The notes beneath the pieces are model-generated. The model was not told where the DNA came from. It made no database searches and saw only the letters and a program-made list of their open reading frames with translations. Shown piece by piece: positions 44,734 through 53,820 of a DNA stretch of 64,000 nt. Source of the stretch: JAVBME01 sp031552765. Lineage in GTDB: Bacteria > Bacillota > Negativicutes > Acidaminococcales > JAISLQ01. The translations under genes and the position numbers were made by a program. The first letter of the stretch is position 1; each line of letters starts with the position of its first letter. The stretch is taken from NCBI GenBank assembly GCA_031552765.1, contig JAVBME010000025.1, positions 29,715-93,714 of the forward strand. The letters are read 5' to 3'.

Positions 44734-45272
44734 CAGCCTTCCTCCAGCCTATCCAGCGCGGTTAAAAACTCTGCCTTTTCCACACCGTAATTGTTGAGCC
44801 TTGACAAAAACTGTTTGGCATTGCCATAGCCTATGCCCAATATTTTGCCTAACTTAGCCCGTTTTATCGCCGAACTGCCTTCACCGGCCAGGCCGCAGCC
44901 GTACAGATCCTGTAAACTAAACTCCTGGCGCTTTGCTTGTACGTGGGTGCGCACCTTGCCCAGAGCCGCCCTGATAGCTTCAATAGACGCCTGCTCTACG
45001 CCGATATCGCCGTTGCCCGTAGCGTCCACAAGCGGTATAAAGGCCTGCGCGGCTAAAGGAAATGCTTTGGTGAGTTTTTTGCGTATCCTCTCACCCGCGT
45101 GGTCGGGGTCGGTCAATAGTATTATCCCTCGCTTATTATAAGCGGCGGTGATCTTTTCCATCGTCGCGGCATTGAGCGCAAAGCCGCCGGTTTCTATGAC
45201 TTCGGCGTCTACCGCCCGCCGGACCGCCGCAATATCGCTTTTTCCTTCCACCACTATCACTTCTTTTATCAT
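44733..45272 (-). CDS. rnmV: Ribonuclease M5
   Basis: 179 residues from the ATG at 45272. Toprim domain with 'VIVVEGKSDIAAVRRA' (Glu) and 'IILLTDPDHAGERIR' (Asp-x-Asp). Matures 5S rRNA in Firmicutes. Upstream start at 45308 would lie in a terminator-like palindrome and is rejected. Confidence 0.94.
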   Translation of the reverse strand: MIKEVIVVEGKSDIAAVRRAVDAEVIETGGFALNAATMEKITAAYNKRGIILLTDPDHAGERIRKKLTKAFPLAAQAFIPLVDATGNGDIGVEQASIEAIRAALGKVRTHVQAKRQEFSLQDLYGCGLAGEGSSAIKRAKLGKILGIGYGNAKQFLSRLNNYGVEKAEFLTALDRLEEG

Positions 45273-45287
45273 GACCGCTCCATGCTG

Positions 45288-45323
45288 AAAATGTAGCCGC
45301 GAATGCATTCGCGGCTACATTTT
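45288..45323 (-). terminator. 36-base perfect palindrome between yabE and rnmV
   Basis: AAAATGTAGCCGCGAATG is followed directly by its reverse complement, touching the yabE stop codon. Only four T follow on the minus strand. rnmV starts 16 bases further on, so it may be an attenuator or RNase III site as well as a terminator. Confidence 0.8.
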
Positions 45324-46280
45324 TTATTCCAGAACATATACTTTTATGTCCCGCCGCCCAAAACTCAAAGCGTCGTTCAAACTTTCCATGCACAAGTCTA
45401 TCCGGTTCCCCTCTATAGCGCCGCCGGTATCGGCGGCAATAGCCATCCCGTAGCCGGGGATGTAAAGGCGCGTGCCCAAAGCGATGACCGACGGGTCTAC
45501 CGCCACCAAGCCGCGGCGGGCGACCATGCCGTTGGCCGTTATGCCGGTACAGCCGGCATCCCAGGGCGTATAGGCAGTGGCTTCCATCCTGAAAGATTTT
45601 TTAAAGCGCATGGTCCCACGGGATGTCTCCACAATATTGGTGGTACCAAGGGCCACTATCTTCTCCTGCGGTTCTTTGAGTATTTTTTCCGTAAGGTCTT
45701 CTTTCACCACTGTGCCGTTAGCCAATTGTATAAGTTTGACCAAAACATCCTTGCTGCCGGCAATACCTGGCGCGACGACCGCCTGCTCGCCCAATTCCAT
45801 ATGGCTGTCCGGGCGGTTGACTGTCGAATAAGGAATCTCCCTTTCCTGGCGAACGACCTGTTCATTAGACTTAAGCAACACGATATTCATGCCCGCGATC
45901 GGCTTGATGTCCGGCGACGGGAAAACCTTCACGCCGTCTGTTGATATACCGGCCTTGGCCAGCACTTTAGCTACAGTAGGCTCGCCGGTCCATAGCTCGG
46001 CCGCTTTGCCATTCTGAAAAAGCGTCACCGGTACAGCCCTTACGACTTCGATGATATCGCCGGTCGAGACAATATAGCTGTCATGCTTGCCCATACTGAT
46101 CCCGGCGTCGCGTACAGTACCTGCCGCACTGCGCCAGCTTGGCACGCGGGCAGTCACCTGTTTGCCGTCAACAAAGATCCATACATTTTTCTTGTCGCCT
46201 GCCGCCAGCCCAAACAACAACAGGGCAGCAATAAATATACAGGCTTTGATTTGGTATCCGCCATGGAAAAATTTCTTCAT
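45324..46280 (-). CDS. yabE: YabE-like secreted protein: DUF348, G5 and 3D domains
   Basis: 318 residues. N-terminal anchor/signal (about 10-27), DUF348 repeats ('VWIFVDGKQVTARV', 'AVPVTLFQNGKAAELWTGEP'), a G5 domain near 135-215 and a C-terminal 3D domain with 'MEATAYTPWDAGCTGITANG' and 'AIAADTGGAIEGNRIDLCM'; the three conserved Asp are present. 3D domains are found in lytic transglycosylase-like wall enzymes (MltA/Rpf type). Predicted periplasmic peptidoglycan remodelling. Confidence 0.92.
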   Translation of the reverse strand: MKKFFHGGYQIKACIFIAALLLFGLAAGDKKNVWIFVDGKQVTARVPSWRSAAGTVRDAGISMGKHDSYIVSTGDIIEVVRAVPVTLFQNGKAAELWTGEPTVAKVLAKAGISTDGVKVFPSPDIKPIAGMNIVLLKSNEQVVRQEREIPYSTVNRPDSHMELGEQAVVAPGIAGSKDVLVKLIQLANGTVVKEDLTEKILKEPQEKIVALGTTNIVETSRGTMRFKKSFRMEATAYTPWDAGCTGITANGMVARRGLVAVDPSVIALGTRLYIPGYGMAIAADTGGAIEGNRIDLCMESLNDALSFGRRDIKVYVLE

Positions 46281-46309
46281 GACAACACCTCCCTCTTTAA
46301 AACCGTTTC

Positions 46310-46339
46310 ATTTTAGCACGAGGGTTTGGCAAAAGTCAA
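46310..46339 (-). promoter_or_regulatory. Promoter of yabE
   Basis: TTGACT, 18 bases, TAAAAT with TGC directly before the -10 on the minus strand. Confidence 0.65.
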
Positions 46340-46349
46340 ATCAAAGAAC

Positions 46350-47132
46350 TCAAATCTCGTCTTTTATGCGTATTTTACTGAATAAATCGCAAACATTGGC
46401 AGTAGTCGCCCTGGCTATTTCTTCTGCCGGAATGCTTTTTTCCACAGCCATTTTTTCACAAACTAATTTTACTAAAGTTGGTTTGTTGCGTTTGCCCCGT
46501 AAAGGCGCCGGTGACAGATAGGGCGAATCTGTTTCCAGTAAAATTCTCTCGAGCGGCGTATTTCTAGCGACTTCTACGGTTTTTACCGCGTTTTTGAAGG
46601 TCAAGCTGCCGCCGAAAGCCAGGTACCAGCCAAGTTTCAAAAGTTCTCTGGCCGTCTCCCAGGAACCGGAATAACAATGAAAAACTCCTCGTAACCCTTT
46701 TCCTTCTTTTTTTATTATCTCAAGGATGTCGCCATGGGCATCCCGGTTGTGTATGATCACCGGCAGGTCCAGTTGGCGGGCCAGGTCAAGCTGGCGGATA
46801 AAAACCTCTTTTTGTACGGCGCGCGGCGAATGGTCGTAATAGTAATCAAGCCCGATCTCGCCTATAGCCACTACCTTTGGCTGCTGGCACCATGCGGCTA
46901 ATTTAGCCTCATCACCCGGTTGCATCAGACGCGCTTCATGCGGATGAAAACCGACCGCCGCATATACCGCCCGGTAGCGCTCCGCCAGATCAACCGCCAC
47001 AGCCGAAGACAAAAGGTCGCAACCGGGGTTGAGTACGCCGGCGAGTTCGGCCTCGCATTCGGCTATTATGCGTTCCCGGTCGCTGTCGTAGGCCTCGTCA
47101 TCGAGGTGGGCGTGGGAGTCAAATAGTTTCAT
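46350..47132 (-). CDS. tatD: TatD-family metal-dependent DNase
   Basis: 260 residues. Metal ligands in 'LFDSHAHLDDEAYD', 'GEIGLDYYYDHSP', 'PVIIHNRDAHGD' and 'ILLETDSPYLSP'. Cytoplasmic deoxyribonuclease of the amidohydrolase fold. One base after metG, as in Bacillus (yabD). Confidence 0.95.
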   Translation of the reverse strand: MKLFDSHAHLDDEAYDSDRERIIAECEAELAGVLNPGCDLLSSAVAVDLAERYRAVYAAVGFHPHEARLMQPGDEAKLAAWCQQPKVVAIGEIGLDYYYDHSPRAVQKEVFIRQLDLARQLDLPVIIHNRDAHGDILEIIKKEGKGLRGVFHCYSGSWETARELLKLGWYLAFGGSLTFKNAVKTVEVARNTPLERILLETDSPYLSPAPLRGKRNKPTLVKLVCEKMAVEKSIPAEEIARATTANVCDLFSKIRIKDEI

Positions 47133-47133
47133 G

Positions 47134-49050
47134 TCATTTTACCTTGCTGCCGGCCGCCATACCCGGCGCTTCCAGCACTTGCAAACGCCCTTCGCCATCG
47201 GATGCGGCCAGTATCATGCCGCGCGAGGCAATGCCGCGTATTTTGGCTTCCTTAAGGTTGACGATCATGACTACATCACGCCCGACCAAATCGCCCGGCT
47301 GGTAATGAAGAGCTATGCCCGAAACAATCGTCCGTTGCTCACCGCCGATATCTACTGTTAGTTTTAGTAGTTTATCAGCTTTTTCGACCTTTTCCGCCGC
47401 CAATACTTTGGCTACCCTGAGCTGCATACGGGCAAATTCATCTATGGTCACTTCTACGGCGGCAGGCTGCTCTTTTGGGGCAGCCGGTTTAACCGCCGGC
47501 GCTTCAACTGCTTCTTCTTTTATCTCGATACGCGGGAAAATAGGCTCGCCCTTGGCGACCGTCGCGCCGCTTTGGATGGCTCCCCATACCTTGGCATCCG
47601 CCAAGGTAAAAGACTCCGGCGCCGTCAGTCCGAGCTGGCTGAATATCCGCGGGCTGGTCGCCGGCATAAAGGGCGAAATGAGTACCGCCACCACCCGGAT
47701 TACTTCCGCCAGGTGATAGAGCACTGTATCCAGGCGGCCCTTACCTGCCGGGTCTTTGGCCAGCGCCCATGGCCCGGTCTCATCGATATATTTATTGCCG
47801 CGCGACACCAGCGCCCATACGGCCTTCAAGGCTTCATTTATTTCCAGTTTGTCCATATGCTGTTCGTAAGCGGCGGCAGTATCTTTTACCAGAGTCTGGA
47901 GCTGTTCTTCAAACTCGGTATTGGCCTCGGCCTTATAGATCACGCCTTGGTTGAAGCGTTCAATCATGCTCACGCTGCGGTGCAAAAGGTTACCGAGGTC
48001 GTTGGCCAGGTCTGCGTTTATGCGGTTGATCAGGGCATCGCGGGAGAAATTTCCGTCCTGACCTAAAGTAACTTCGCGCAGTAAAAAGTACCTTATAGCA
48101 TCAGCGCCGAATTCTTCTATTAAAAGCAAGGGATCAATGACATTGCCCTTGGACTTGGACATCTTGTCCCCTTCCACTACCAGCCAGCCGTGCCCGTATA
48201 CTTTTTTCGGCAAAGGCTCACCCATAGCCATCAGCATGATCGGCCAGATGATAGAGTGGAAACGCACTATCTCCTTGCCCACCAGATGCAGGTCGCAGGG
48301 CCAGAAAGTTTTGTATTTTTCCTTGTCGTCCATGAAGCCGGCGGCGGTTATATAGTTGATGACCGCATCGAACCATACGTAGATAACATGTTTGGCATCA
48401 AAGGGGACTGGTATGCCCCAGTCAAAGGTCGTACGCGATACGCACAGGTCTTCGAGTCCCTGCTTCACGAAGTTTATCATCTCATTGCGGCGGGAAGCCG
48501 GCTGAATAAAATCTGGGTTATCCTCAATAAATTTAAACCAGCGTTCTGCATAAGCCGACATGCGAAAAAAATAACTTTCTTCCTGCATATCTTCGACCGG
48601 GCGACCGCAGTCCGGGCATTTCCCGTCGACCAGTTGCCGCTCCAACCAGAAAGCTTCACAGGGAGTGCAGTATTTCCCTTCATAGACGGATTTATATATA
48701 TCCCCCTGGTCGTACAGTTTTTGGAAAAAATACTGTACGGTATCATGCTGGCGTTTTTCGCTGGTACGGATAAAATCATCGTAAGATATGCCGAGCTTTT
48801 CCCACAAAAGCTTGAAATTTTCTACAATACCTGTAACATAGTCCAGCGGTTTCAGACCACTTTCCTCGGCTTTTCTTTGTATTTTCTGCCCATGCTCATC
48901 CGAACCGGTGACAAACAATACATTATAACCGCAAAAGCGCTTGTACCTGGCGATAGCGTCAGCCACCGTCGTGCAGTAGGCATGCCCTATGTGCAGTTTG
49001 TCGCTGGGATAATATATGGGTGTGGTTATATAAAAATTTTTCTTTGTCAT
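47134..49050 (-). CDS. metG: Methionyl-tRNA synthetase with C-terminal tRNA-binding domain
   Basis: 638 residues. 'PSDKLHIGHAYCTTVADAIA' (HIGH), zinc knuckle 'CTPCEAFW...CPDCGRP' near 127-149, 'GDKMSKSKGNVIDP' (KMSKS) near 298. The C-terminal 100 residues are an EMAP/Trbp111 domain ('MQLRVAKVLAAEKVEKADKL') used for dimerisation and tRNA binding, joined by an Ala/Pro/Glu-rich linker. Confidence 0.97.
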   Translation of the reverse strand: MTKKNFYITTPIYYPSDKLHIGHAYCTTVADAIARYKRFCGYNVLFVTGSDEHGQKIQRKAEESGLKPLDYVTGIVENFKLLWEKLGISYDDFIRTSEKRQHDTVQYFFQKLYDQGDIYKSVYEGKYCTPCEAFWLERQLVDGKCPDCGRPVEDMQEESYFFRMSAYAERWFKFIEDNPDFIQPASRRNEMINFVKQGLEDLCVSRTTFDWGIPVPFDAKHVIYVWFDAVINYITAAGFMDDKEKYKTFWPCDLHLVGKEIVRFHSIIWPIMLMAMGEPLPKKVYGHGWLVVEGDKMSKSKGNVIDPLLLIEEFGADAIRYFLLREVTLGQDGNFSRDALINRINADLANDLGNLLHRSVSMIERFNQGVIYKAEANTEFEEQLQTLVKDTAAAYEQHMDKLEINEALKAVWALVSRGNKYIDETGPWALAKDPAGKGRLDTVLYHLAEVIRVVAVLISPFMPATSPRIFSQLGLTAPESFTLADAKVWGAIQSGATVAKGEPIFPRIEIKEEAVEAPAVKPAAPKEQPAAVEVTIDEFARMQLRVAKVLAAEKVEKADKLLKLTVDIGGEQRTIVSGIALHYQPGDLVGRDVVMIVNLKEAKIRGIASRGMILAASDGEGRLQVLEAPGMAAGSKVK

Positions 49051-49084
49051 GCTATTTCCTCCGTATCTTTACAGCCTCGCCGGT

Positions 49085-49816
49085 TTAATCTTCCAGTAAT
49101 TTAGTATAGTGCACCAGTATGCAGTTAATTATGTAAAATATGGCGGAACCTGCAAACAGAACCAGCCAAACCGGTTCGATAATTATCTCTTTATGCACCA
49201 AATAGTTGCTGCTCAAACGCAGCGCCCAGATGGTAGCGATAAGCGTGAACAGGCTGATACTCTCTCGCCGGTAGGCCATTTTCCAGGAAAAAGACCGGGA
49301 AGGGCTTTTCCATAGGGAAATCTTGGGAAAAAATACAGGTGTTCTGGCGGCCCAGTCCGTATATTCCTGGCCGAATTTTCCCCGTAAAAATTTTTCTTCG
49401 GCAAAGATGATACGTTCATGGTACAGGGCGAATAACGGTATATACAAAATGAGCAGCGACCAGCTTTGCACAAATAATACCGGCGCCAGAAAGGTAAAAA
49501 AGTTGCCAAAATATACCGGGTTGCGCATTGTCGAATACATGCCCGTGGTATTGAGGCATTCGGCGTACGGCGTGGCCGTCCCCCGCCCCGAGGTGCCCTG
49601 GGAAACAAAAGATACCGTAAATATACGGATAATAATACCGATAATACCGACAAACAAACAGAAAAATGCTCCAGGAAAATCCTCCAGGTTGCTGTTGTGC
49701 ATGGGATAATCCATATACTGTGTAACAAAAGCGCCTGCCAAAAAAATCAGTGGCAGATAGCCCCGCCAGCGAAAAAGAAATTGCCCGCTTTTTTCCAGTC
49801 TTTCACCAATAAGCAT
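49085..49816 (-). CDS. Isoprenylcysteine methyltransferase/PEMT-like integral membrane protein
   Basis: 243 residues from the ATG at 49816 (AAGGAGG upstream). Five or more membrane helices. The C-terminal part has 'GMYSTMRNPVYFGNFF' followed by 'EEKFLRGKFGQEYTDWAART', the SAM-binding pattern of the ICMT/PEMT (phospholipid methyltransferase) fold. Substrate unknown; in bacteria lipids are more plausible than prenyl-Cys. It is inserted between rsmI and metG and has its own promoter. Confidence 0.82.
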   Translation of the reverse strand: MLIGERLEKSGQFLFRWRGYLPLIFLAGAFVTQYMDYPMHNSNLEDFPGAFFCLFVGIIGIIIRIFTVSFVSQGTSGRGTATPYAECLNTTGMYSTMRNPVYFGNFFTFLAPVLFVQSWSLLILYIPLFALYHERIIFAEEKFLRGKFGQEYTDWAARTPVFFPKISLWKSPSRSFSWKMAYRRESISLFTLIATIWALRLSSNYLVHKEIIIEPVWLVLFAGSAIFYIINCILVHYTKLLED

Positions 49817-49838
49817 TAAATACTTTCCCTCCTTGCAA

Positions 49839-49867
49839 ATTAGAAACATATATACATGATATGCCAA
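49839..49867 (-). promoter_or_regulatory. Promoter of the ICMT-like gene
   Basis: TTGGCA, 17 bases, TCTAAT on the minus strand, about 20 bases before the start codon. May also serve metG-tatD. Confidence 0.55.
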
Positions 49868-49879
49868 TTTATTATTTTA

Positions 49880-50716
49880 TCAACTTTCATGCCGCAAAAG
49901 TTCATTATATAGTTCCCGTTTTGCCAGGCCGTATTCCCTGGCCGCCTGTTTGAGAGCGTCTTTTTTTTCCATGCCGCCGGCCACAAGGGCCTGCACTCGT
50001 TCTAGAGGAGAAGCCTCAGGCATTTTTGGCCCGCTTTTTTCCATACCGGCCATTACTATAGTAAATTCCCCGCGCGGCGGCTTCTTCTCCAGCCAAGCCA
50101 GCGCATCCGCCAGCGTACCGCGAAAAAATTCTTCGTATAATTTGGTGATTTCGCGTGCTAGTACGACTTTGCGTTCACCCCACGCTTCTTTTATTTCAGT
50201 CAGCACTTCTTTTATCCTGTGCGGTGATTCGTAAAAAACCATAGTACAGTTGATCTGCTGCCATTGCACAAGTTTTTCCCGGCGGTGTTTTTTTGTTTTG
50301 GGTAGAAAACCACCGAAGAAAAAAGGGGTTGAGGGCAGGCCTGAGGCCACTAGCGCAGTCAAAAGAGCGTTGGCCCCCGGCAGCGGCTCCACTTTTATGC
50401 CACTGGCCAAAGCCAGCGCCACCAAGTCCTCGCCCGGGTCGGCTATACCCGGATAACCGGCATCGCTCACCAGCGCCACAACGGCGCCCTCCCTCATTCT
50501 TTCGATAAGCTGGGGCCCTACGGCAGCCTTATTGTGTTCGTGGTAGCTGACAAGATGCTGCTTTATCCCTAAATAGCTAAGCAGCTTCCTGGTATGGCGC
50601 ATATCTTCCGCCGCCACCAGGTCGGCCTCCCGCAGCGCTTTGTCAACGCGCAGCGTAAGATCGTCAAGATTGCCTATAGGCGTTGCGCACAATAAGAGTT
50701 TCCCCTGTTTTTCCAT
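49880..50716 (-). CDS. rsmI: 16S rRNA (cytidine1402-2'-O)-methyltransferase
   Basis: 278 residues from the ATG at 50716 (GAGGTAG upstream). 'LLLCATPIGNLDDLTLR' and 'VALVSDAGYPGIADPGEDLV' are tetrapyrrole-methylase-fold motifs of RsmI; 'PFFFGGFLPKTKKHRREKL' is also typical. Follows yabB by 7 bases. Confidence 0.96.
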   Translation of the reverse strand: MEKQGKLLLCATPIGNLDDLTLRVDKALREADLVAAEDMRHTRKLLSYLGIKQHLVSYHEHNKAAVGPQLIERMREGAVVALVSDAGYPGIADPGEDLVALALASGIKVEPLPGANALLTALVASGLPSTPFFFGGFLPKTKKHRREKLVQWQQINCTMVFYESPHRIKEVLTEIKEAWGERKVVLAREITKLYEEFFRGTLADALAWLEKKPPRGEFTIVMAGMEKSGPKMPEASPLERVQALVAGGMEKKDALKQAAREYGLAKRELYNELLRHES

Positions 50717-50723
50717 CGCTACC

Positions 50724-51473
50724 TCATCCGTTTTTTTCACCAAATACGGCATAACAGTCTAAAAGCTCGTCAGTATAACCGCCGTCTTTATTATAAACAA
50801 ATAGTGGCGGCAATACCGCCAGGCCCGGCTTCGCGCCTTTCACCGCTTCCAGCAAAAAAATCGAAGGCGGTTTATCCGGGCCGGCATGGACAAACCTTAG
50901 CCGCTTTGGCTCTAGCCTTTCCTGCCGGCAGATTTCCAATAACTCAGGCAGCCGTTCCGGCAGTTGCACCAGGCAAAAATAACCGCGGTTTTTCAACAGC
51001 CAGGTGGCTGCTTTTATAAAATCCGCCGTATCCCCAGCCACTTCATGACAGGCCTGTGCCATTTCACCTTGGCGCAAACGCCCCCGCCGCTTTTCCCGGT
51101 AAGGGGGATTGGCCACTACCAGGGAAAACTGGCCGGACGGCAACAGGGCTTTTATTGCCCGCACGTCGGCGGTAAGTATTTCCGCCTGTTCCTGCAGGCT
51201 GTTCAGCTCTATACTGTGCCGGCAAAGTCCGGACAAAACAGGGTCCAGCTCGATACCGGTCACCCGGCACCCGCCGTTGCGCGCGCACAGCAGCAAAGAT
51301 ATCGCGCCGGTACCTGAGCCCAGCTCGGCTATCCGTAGCGGCCGCCGTAAAATGGGAAACGCCGCCAGTAAGACGGCATCCATAGTAAAGCAAAAATGGC
51401 CACTTGATTGTAAAATAGGCCAGCCGTTAGGCAACGCGTCCTGTTTTATCCGGCCGCCAGTTTCAGATGGCAT
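50724..51473 (-). CDS. yabB: tRNA1(Val) A37 N6-methyltransferase family (YabB/TrmN6)
   Basis: 249 residues. SAM motif 'AELGSGTGAISLLLCA' and 'LVVANPPYREKRRGRLRQG' with NPPY for amino-N methylation. 'GHFCFTMDAVLLAAF' is the characteristic N-terminal motif. Overlaps ricT by 11 bases. Confidence 0.92.
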   Translation of the reverse strand: MPSETGGRIKQDALPNGWPILQSSGHFCFTMDAVLLAAFPILRRPLRIAELGSGTGAISLLLCARNGGCRVTGIELDPVLSGLCRHSIELNSLQEQAEILTADVRAIKALLPSGQFSLVVANPPYREKRRGRLRQGEMAQACHEVAGDTADFIKAATWLLKNRGYFCLVQLPERLPELLEICRQERLEPKRLRFVHAGPDKPPSIFLLEAVKGAKPGLAVLPPLFVYNKDGGYTDELLDCYAVFGEKNG

Positions 51474-52314
51474 CGCCCGACTCCGCAGAACTGGTCATCT
51501 CATCCCAGGAAACAGTAACTATATTGTCCTCAGTCAGTTTGACTTCCGCCGTACGGTTGCCTCTATGCAAAGAAACAACCACGCCGTCACCCAAAGGAGT
51601 AAGGACTGTATCGCCAGCTTTCGGCGCCGTCTCACAGCGGTCTTTTCCTTTACACTGCCCGCAGGATTTATTGCGTGCATAAAGATGGTTCTCATATTTC
51701 AGGCAGCACATCAGGCGGCTGCAAATACCCGATATTTTGGCCGGGTTGAGCGACAGGTTCTGATCTTTAGCCATACGGATAGACACCGGCTCAAAGTCAC
51801 CGAGAAAAGTCGCGCAGCAAAGGGGCCGCCCGCAGCTGCCTATGCCATTGAGCATCTTGGCTTCGTCGCGCACTCCTATTTGCCTGAGTTCTATCCTGGT
51901 GCGGAAAATAGCCGCCAGGTCTTTTACCAGTTCCCTAAAATCTATGCGCCCTTCGGCAGTAAAATAAAATATTATCTTATTGACGTCGAAGGTAAATTCT
52001 ACATCTACCAGGCGCATCGGCAGGTTATGCGTTTTTATTTTTTCTTCGCAAACAACAAAAGCTTCTTTTTCCCTGGCCTTATTTTCATTGAACTTCCTGG
52101 CGTCTTCAGCCGTCGCTTTCCTCAATACCGGCTTTAGCGGCTGTACTACTTCATTTTCCCCGACTTCGCGCGGTCCGATGACTACCTCGCCATACTCCAT
52201 ACCCCTTACTGTCTCCACAATGGCAAAATCGCCTTTGGCCGCTCCACTGCCGGCCGGGTCAAAATAATATATCTTCGAGGCTTTTCTAAACCTTATACCT
52301 ATTACTGTGAACAT
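51463..52314 (-). CDS. ricT: PSP1-domain protein RicT (YaaT)
   Basis: 283 residues. The PSP1 core 'VETVRGMEYGEVVIGPREV' is followed by Cys-rich 'GIGSCGRPLCCATFLGDF', 'ICSRLMCCLKYENHLY' and 'KSCGQCKGKDRC'. In Bacillus RicT joins RicA and RicF in an Fe-S complex that stimulates RNase Y. ricA/ricF are not in the window. Between holB and yabB as in Bacillus, but yabA is missing. Confidence 0.94.
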   Translation of the reverse strand: MFTVIGIRFRKASKIYYFDPAGSGAAKGDFAIVETVRGMEYGEVVIGPREVGENEVVQPLKPVLRKATAEDARKFNENKAREKEAFVVCEEKIKTHNLPMRLVDVEFTFDVNKIIFYFTAEGRIDFRELVKDLAAIFRTRIELRQIGVRDEAKMLNGIGSCGRPLCCATFLGDFEPVSIRMAKDQNLSLNPAKISGICSRLMCCLKYENHLYARNKSCGQCKGKDRCETAPKAGDTVLTPLGDGVVVSLHRGNRTAEVKLTEDNIVTVSWDEMTSSAESGDAI

Positions 52315-52325
52315 TTACAACCTCC

Positions 52326-53318
52326 TTAATTTATATCAACGAGCGCCACATACAGCCCTTCCATGGCCAGCCGGGCGTTAGCCGCGTTTTTAACGGCCGA
52401 CCAGGCGGTTTGCGCGTCGCGCACGATAGTTTCCAGGTTTTTTATTGATAAAAGAGCAAACAGTTTTTCTATCTCTTCTTTTTTATCTATATGCCATACA
52501 CTGTCTACGCGCCCCAGCTTTAACTGCCAGGCGTCGCGCGCTAGTGTTGCAATAAATTCACAAACCAAAAGAGCCTCTTCCCGCTCGATTTTTTCTATAC
52601 TCTCGTCAAGCAGCGTTTCCTTATCCCCGGCCAAAGCTTTTTGCAGGAAGGCCATTGCCTGATTCCTTTTCTCCATTACTTGCAGCTCACTATACTTTAA
52701 AGCCTTGCCCAGTGAACCGCCAGCCAAAACCGCCGCTATCTTTGCAGTTTCGCCGTCAATACCCTTTTTTGCGAGATATGGTACTATCTCCTCGGCGGCC
52801 GGCGGCTGCATTTTAAACAGCACCACGCGAGAGAGCACTGTCGGTAAAAGCTGGGCTGTAGATGCTGCCAGCAAGATAAATACCCAGCCTTCCTGCGGCT
52901 CTTCTAAAAGTTTCAGCAAGCTGTTCGACGCTTCAGCCGTCAGCAGTTCCATACCCGCTATGACGACCGCCCTGTTGCCAGAGAGGCGCGGCGCGAAAGC
53001 CGCTTCCTTGATGAGCGTTCTTATTTGTTCTATGCTTATGCTATCTTTGCGTATCTCGGAATCTTTTTTAAAATCAGGCTGGATAAAAAAGTAGTCAGGG
53101 TGGTTTTGCTGATAAAAGCGGCGGCAGTTTTCACACTGCCCGCAAGGTACTTCCCCCTGCCCGCACAAAAGCGCCGCCGCAAACACCTTTGCCATACGGC
53201 GCTTGCCGATGCCCTCCGGGCCAGCCAGTAAAATGGCGTGGGGCCGCTGCCGGGCGACAAGGAGTTTTTGCAAAAACTCCTTCGTTTGTTGATTGCCTAT
53301 TATATCCTGCCAGTTCAT
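52326..53318 (-). CDS. holB: DNA polymerase III delta-prime subunit
   Basis: 330 residues. P-loop-like 'ILLAGPEGIGKRRMAKVFAA', zinc module 'CGQGEVPCGQCENCRRFY', sensor 'ASNSLLKLLEEPQEGWVFIL'. Clamp-loader component. Follows yaaR by 13 bases. Confidence 0.95.
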   Translation of the reverse strand: MNWQDIIGNQQTKEFLQKLLVARQRPHAILLAGPEGIGKRRMAKVFAAALLCGQGEVPCGQCENCRRFYQQNHPDYFFIQPDFKKDSEIRKDSISIEQIRTLIKEAAFAPRLSGNRAVVIAGMELLTAEASNSLLKLLEEPQEGWVFILLAASTAQLLPTVLSRVVLFKMQPPAAEEIVPYLAKKGIDGETAKIAAVLAGGSLGKALKYSELQVMEKRNQAMAFLQKALAGDKETLLDESIEKIEREEALLVCEFIATLARDAWQLKLGRVDSVWHIDKKEEIEKLFALLSIKNLETIVRDAQTAWSAVKNAANARLAMEGLYVALVDIN

Positions 53319-53331
53319 CCCATTACTCCAT

Positions 53332-53784
53332 TTATATATATAAATCGACCAGCATGCCCCGGATAGCTCCCAGCCTTTCCATAATAGACAGCTGGCGGTC
53401 CTGGCCTATCCGAACGTCCTCGGTAAGCCCGGCCAGTTCGTCGTCCACTTTCTTGATAATGGAATACATTTTCTGGCGGCCGCGGTTATCCCAACCCAGT
53501 TTAGCCTCCAGGGTATAAGAACGGTTGACGGCTTCGCCGACAAAACTGCGCACCATGTTGCGGTAAGAGCGCAGTTCGGAATATGTAGGGTTTTGGCTGA
53601 GTTTGCTGCCTTGCTCGGTTATCTGCTCCAGCAGTTTGTTTAGCCGCTCCCGGTAATTATCGTCTACAGACTTGGCCAGTTCCGCGCCAAAAAGTTTTTT
53701 CGGCTGTTCGACCTGTTCCACTGTCTCGCGTTCGCCGGCTATCGCTGTGTCGCGGATACCGCCAGTCTGGGAGTGGATCTTCAT
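53332..53784 (-). CDS. yaaR: YaaR-family protein (DUF327)
   Basis: 150 residues, helical and charged, no membrane segment. 'NPTYSELRSYRNMVRSFVGEAV' is the family signature. Function unknown; conserved between tmk and holB in Firmicutes, as here. Confidence 0.88.
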   Translation of the reverse strand: MKIHSQTGGIRDTAIAGERETVEQVEQPKKLFGAELAKSVDDNYRERLNKLLEQITEQGSKLSQNPTYSELRSYRNMVRSFVGEAVNRSYTLEAKLGWDNRGRQKMYSIIKKVDDELAGLTEDVRIGQDRQLSIMERLGAIRGMLVDLYI

Positions 53785-53820
53785 CTTGTCCTCCTTGCCG
53801 GCTGTCGCCGGAGTGATTTT

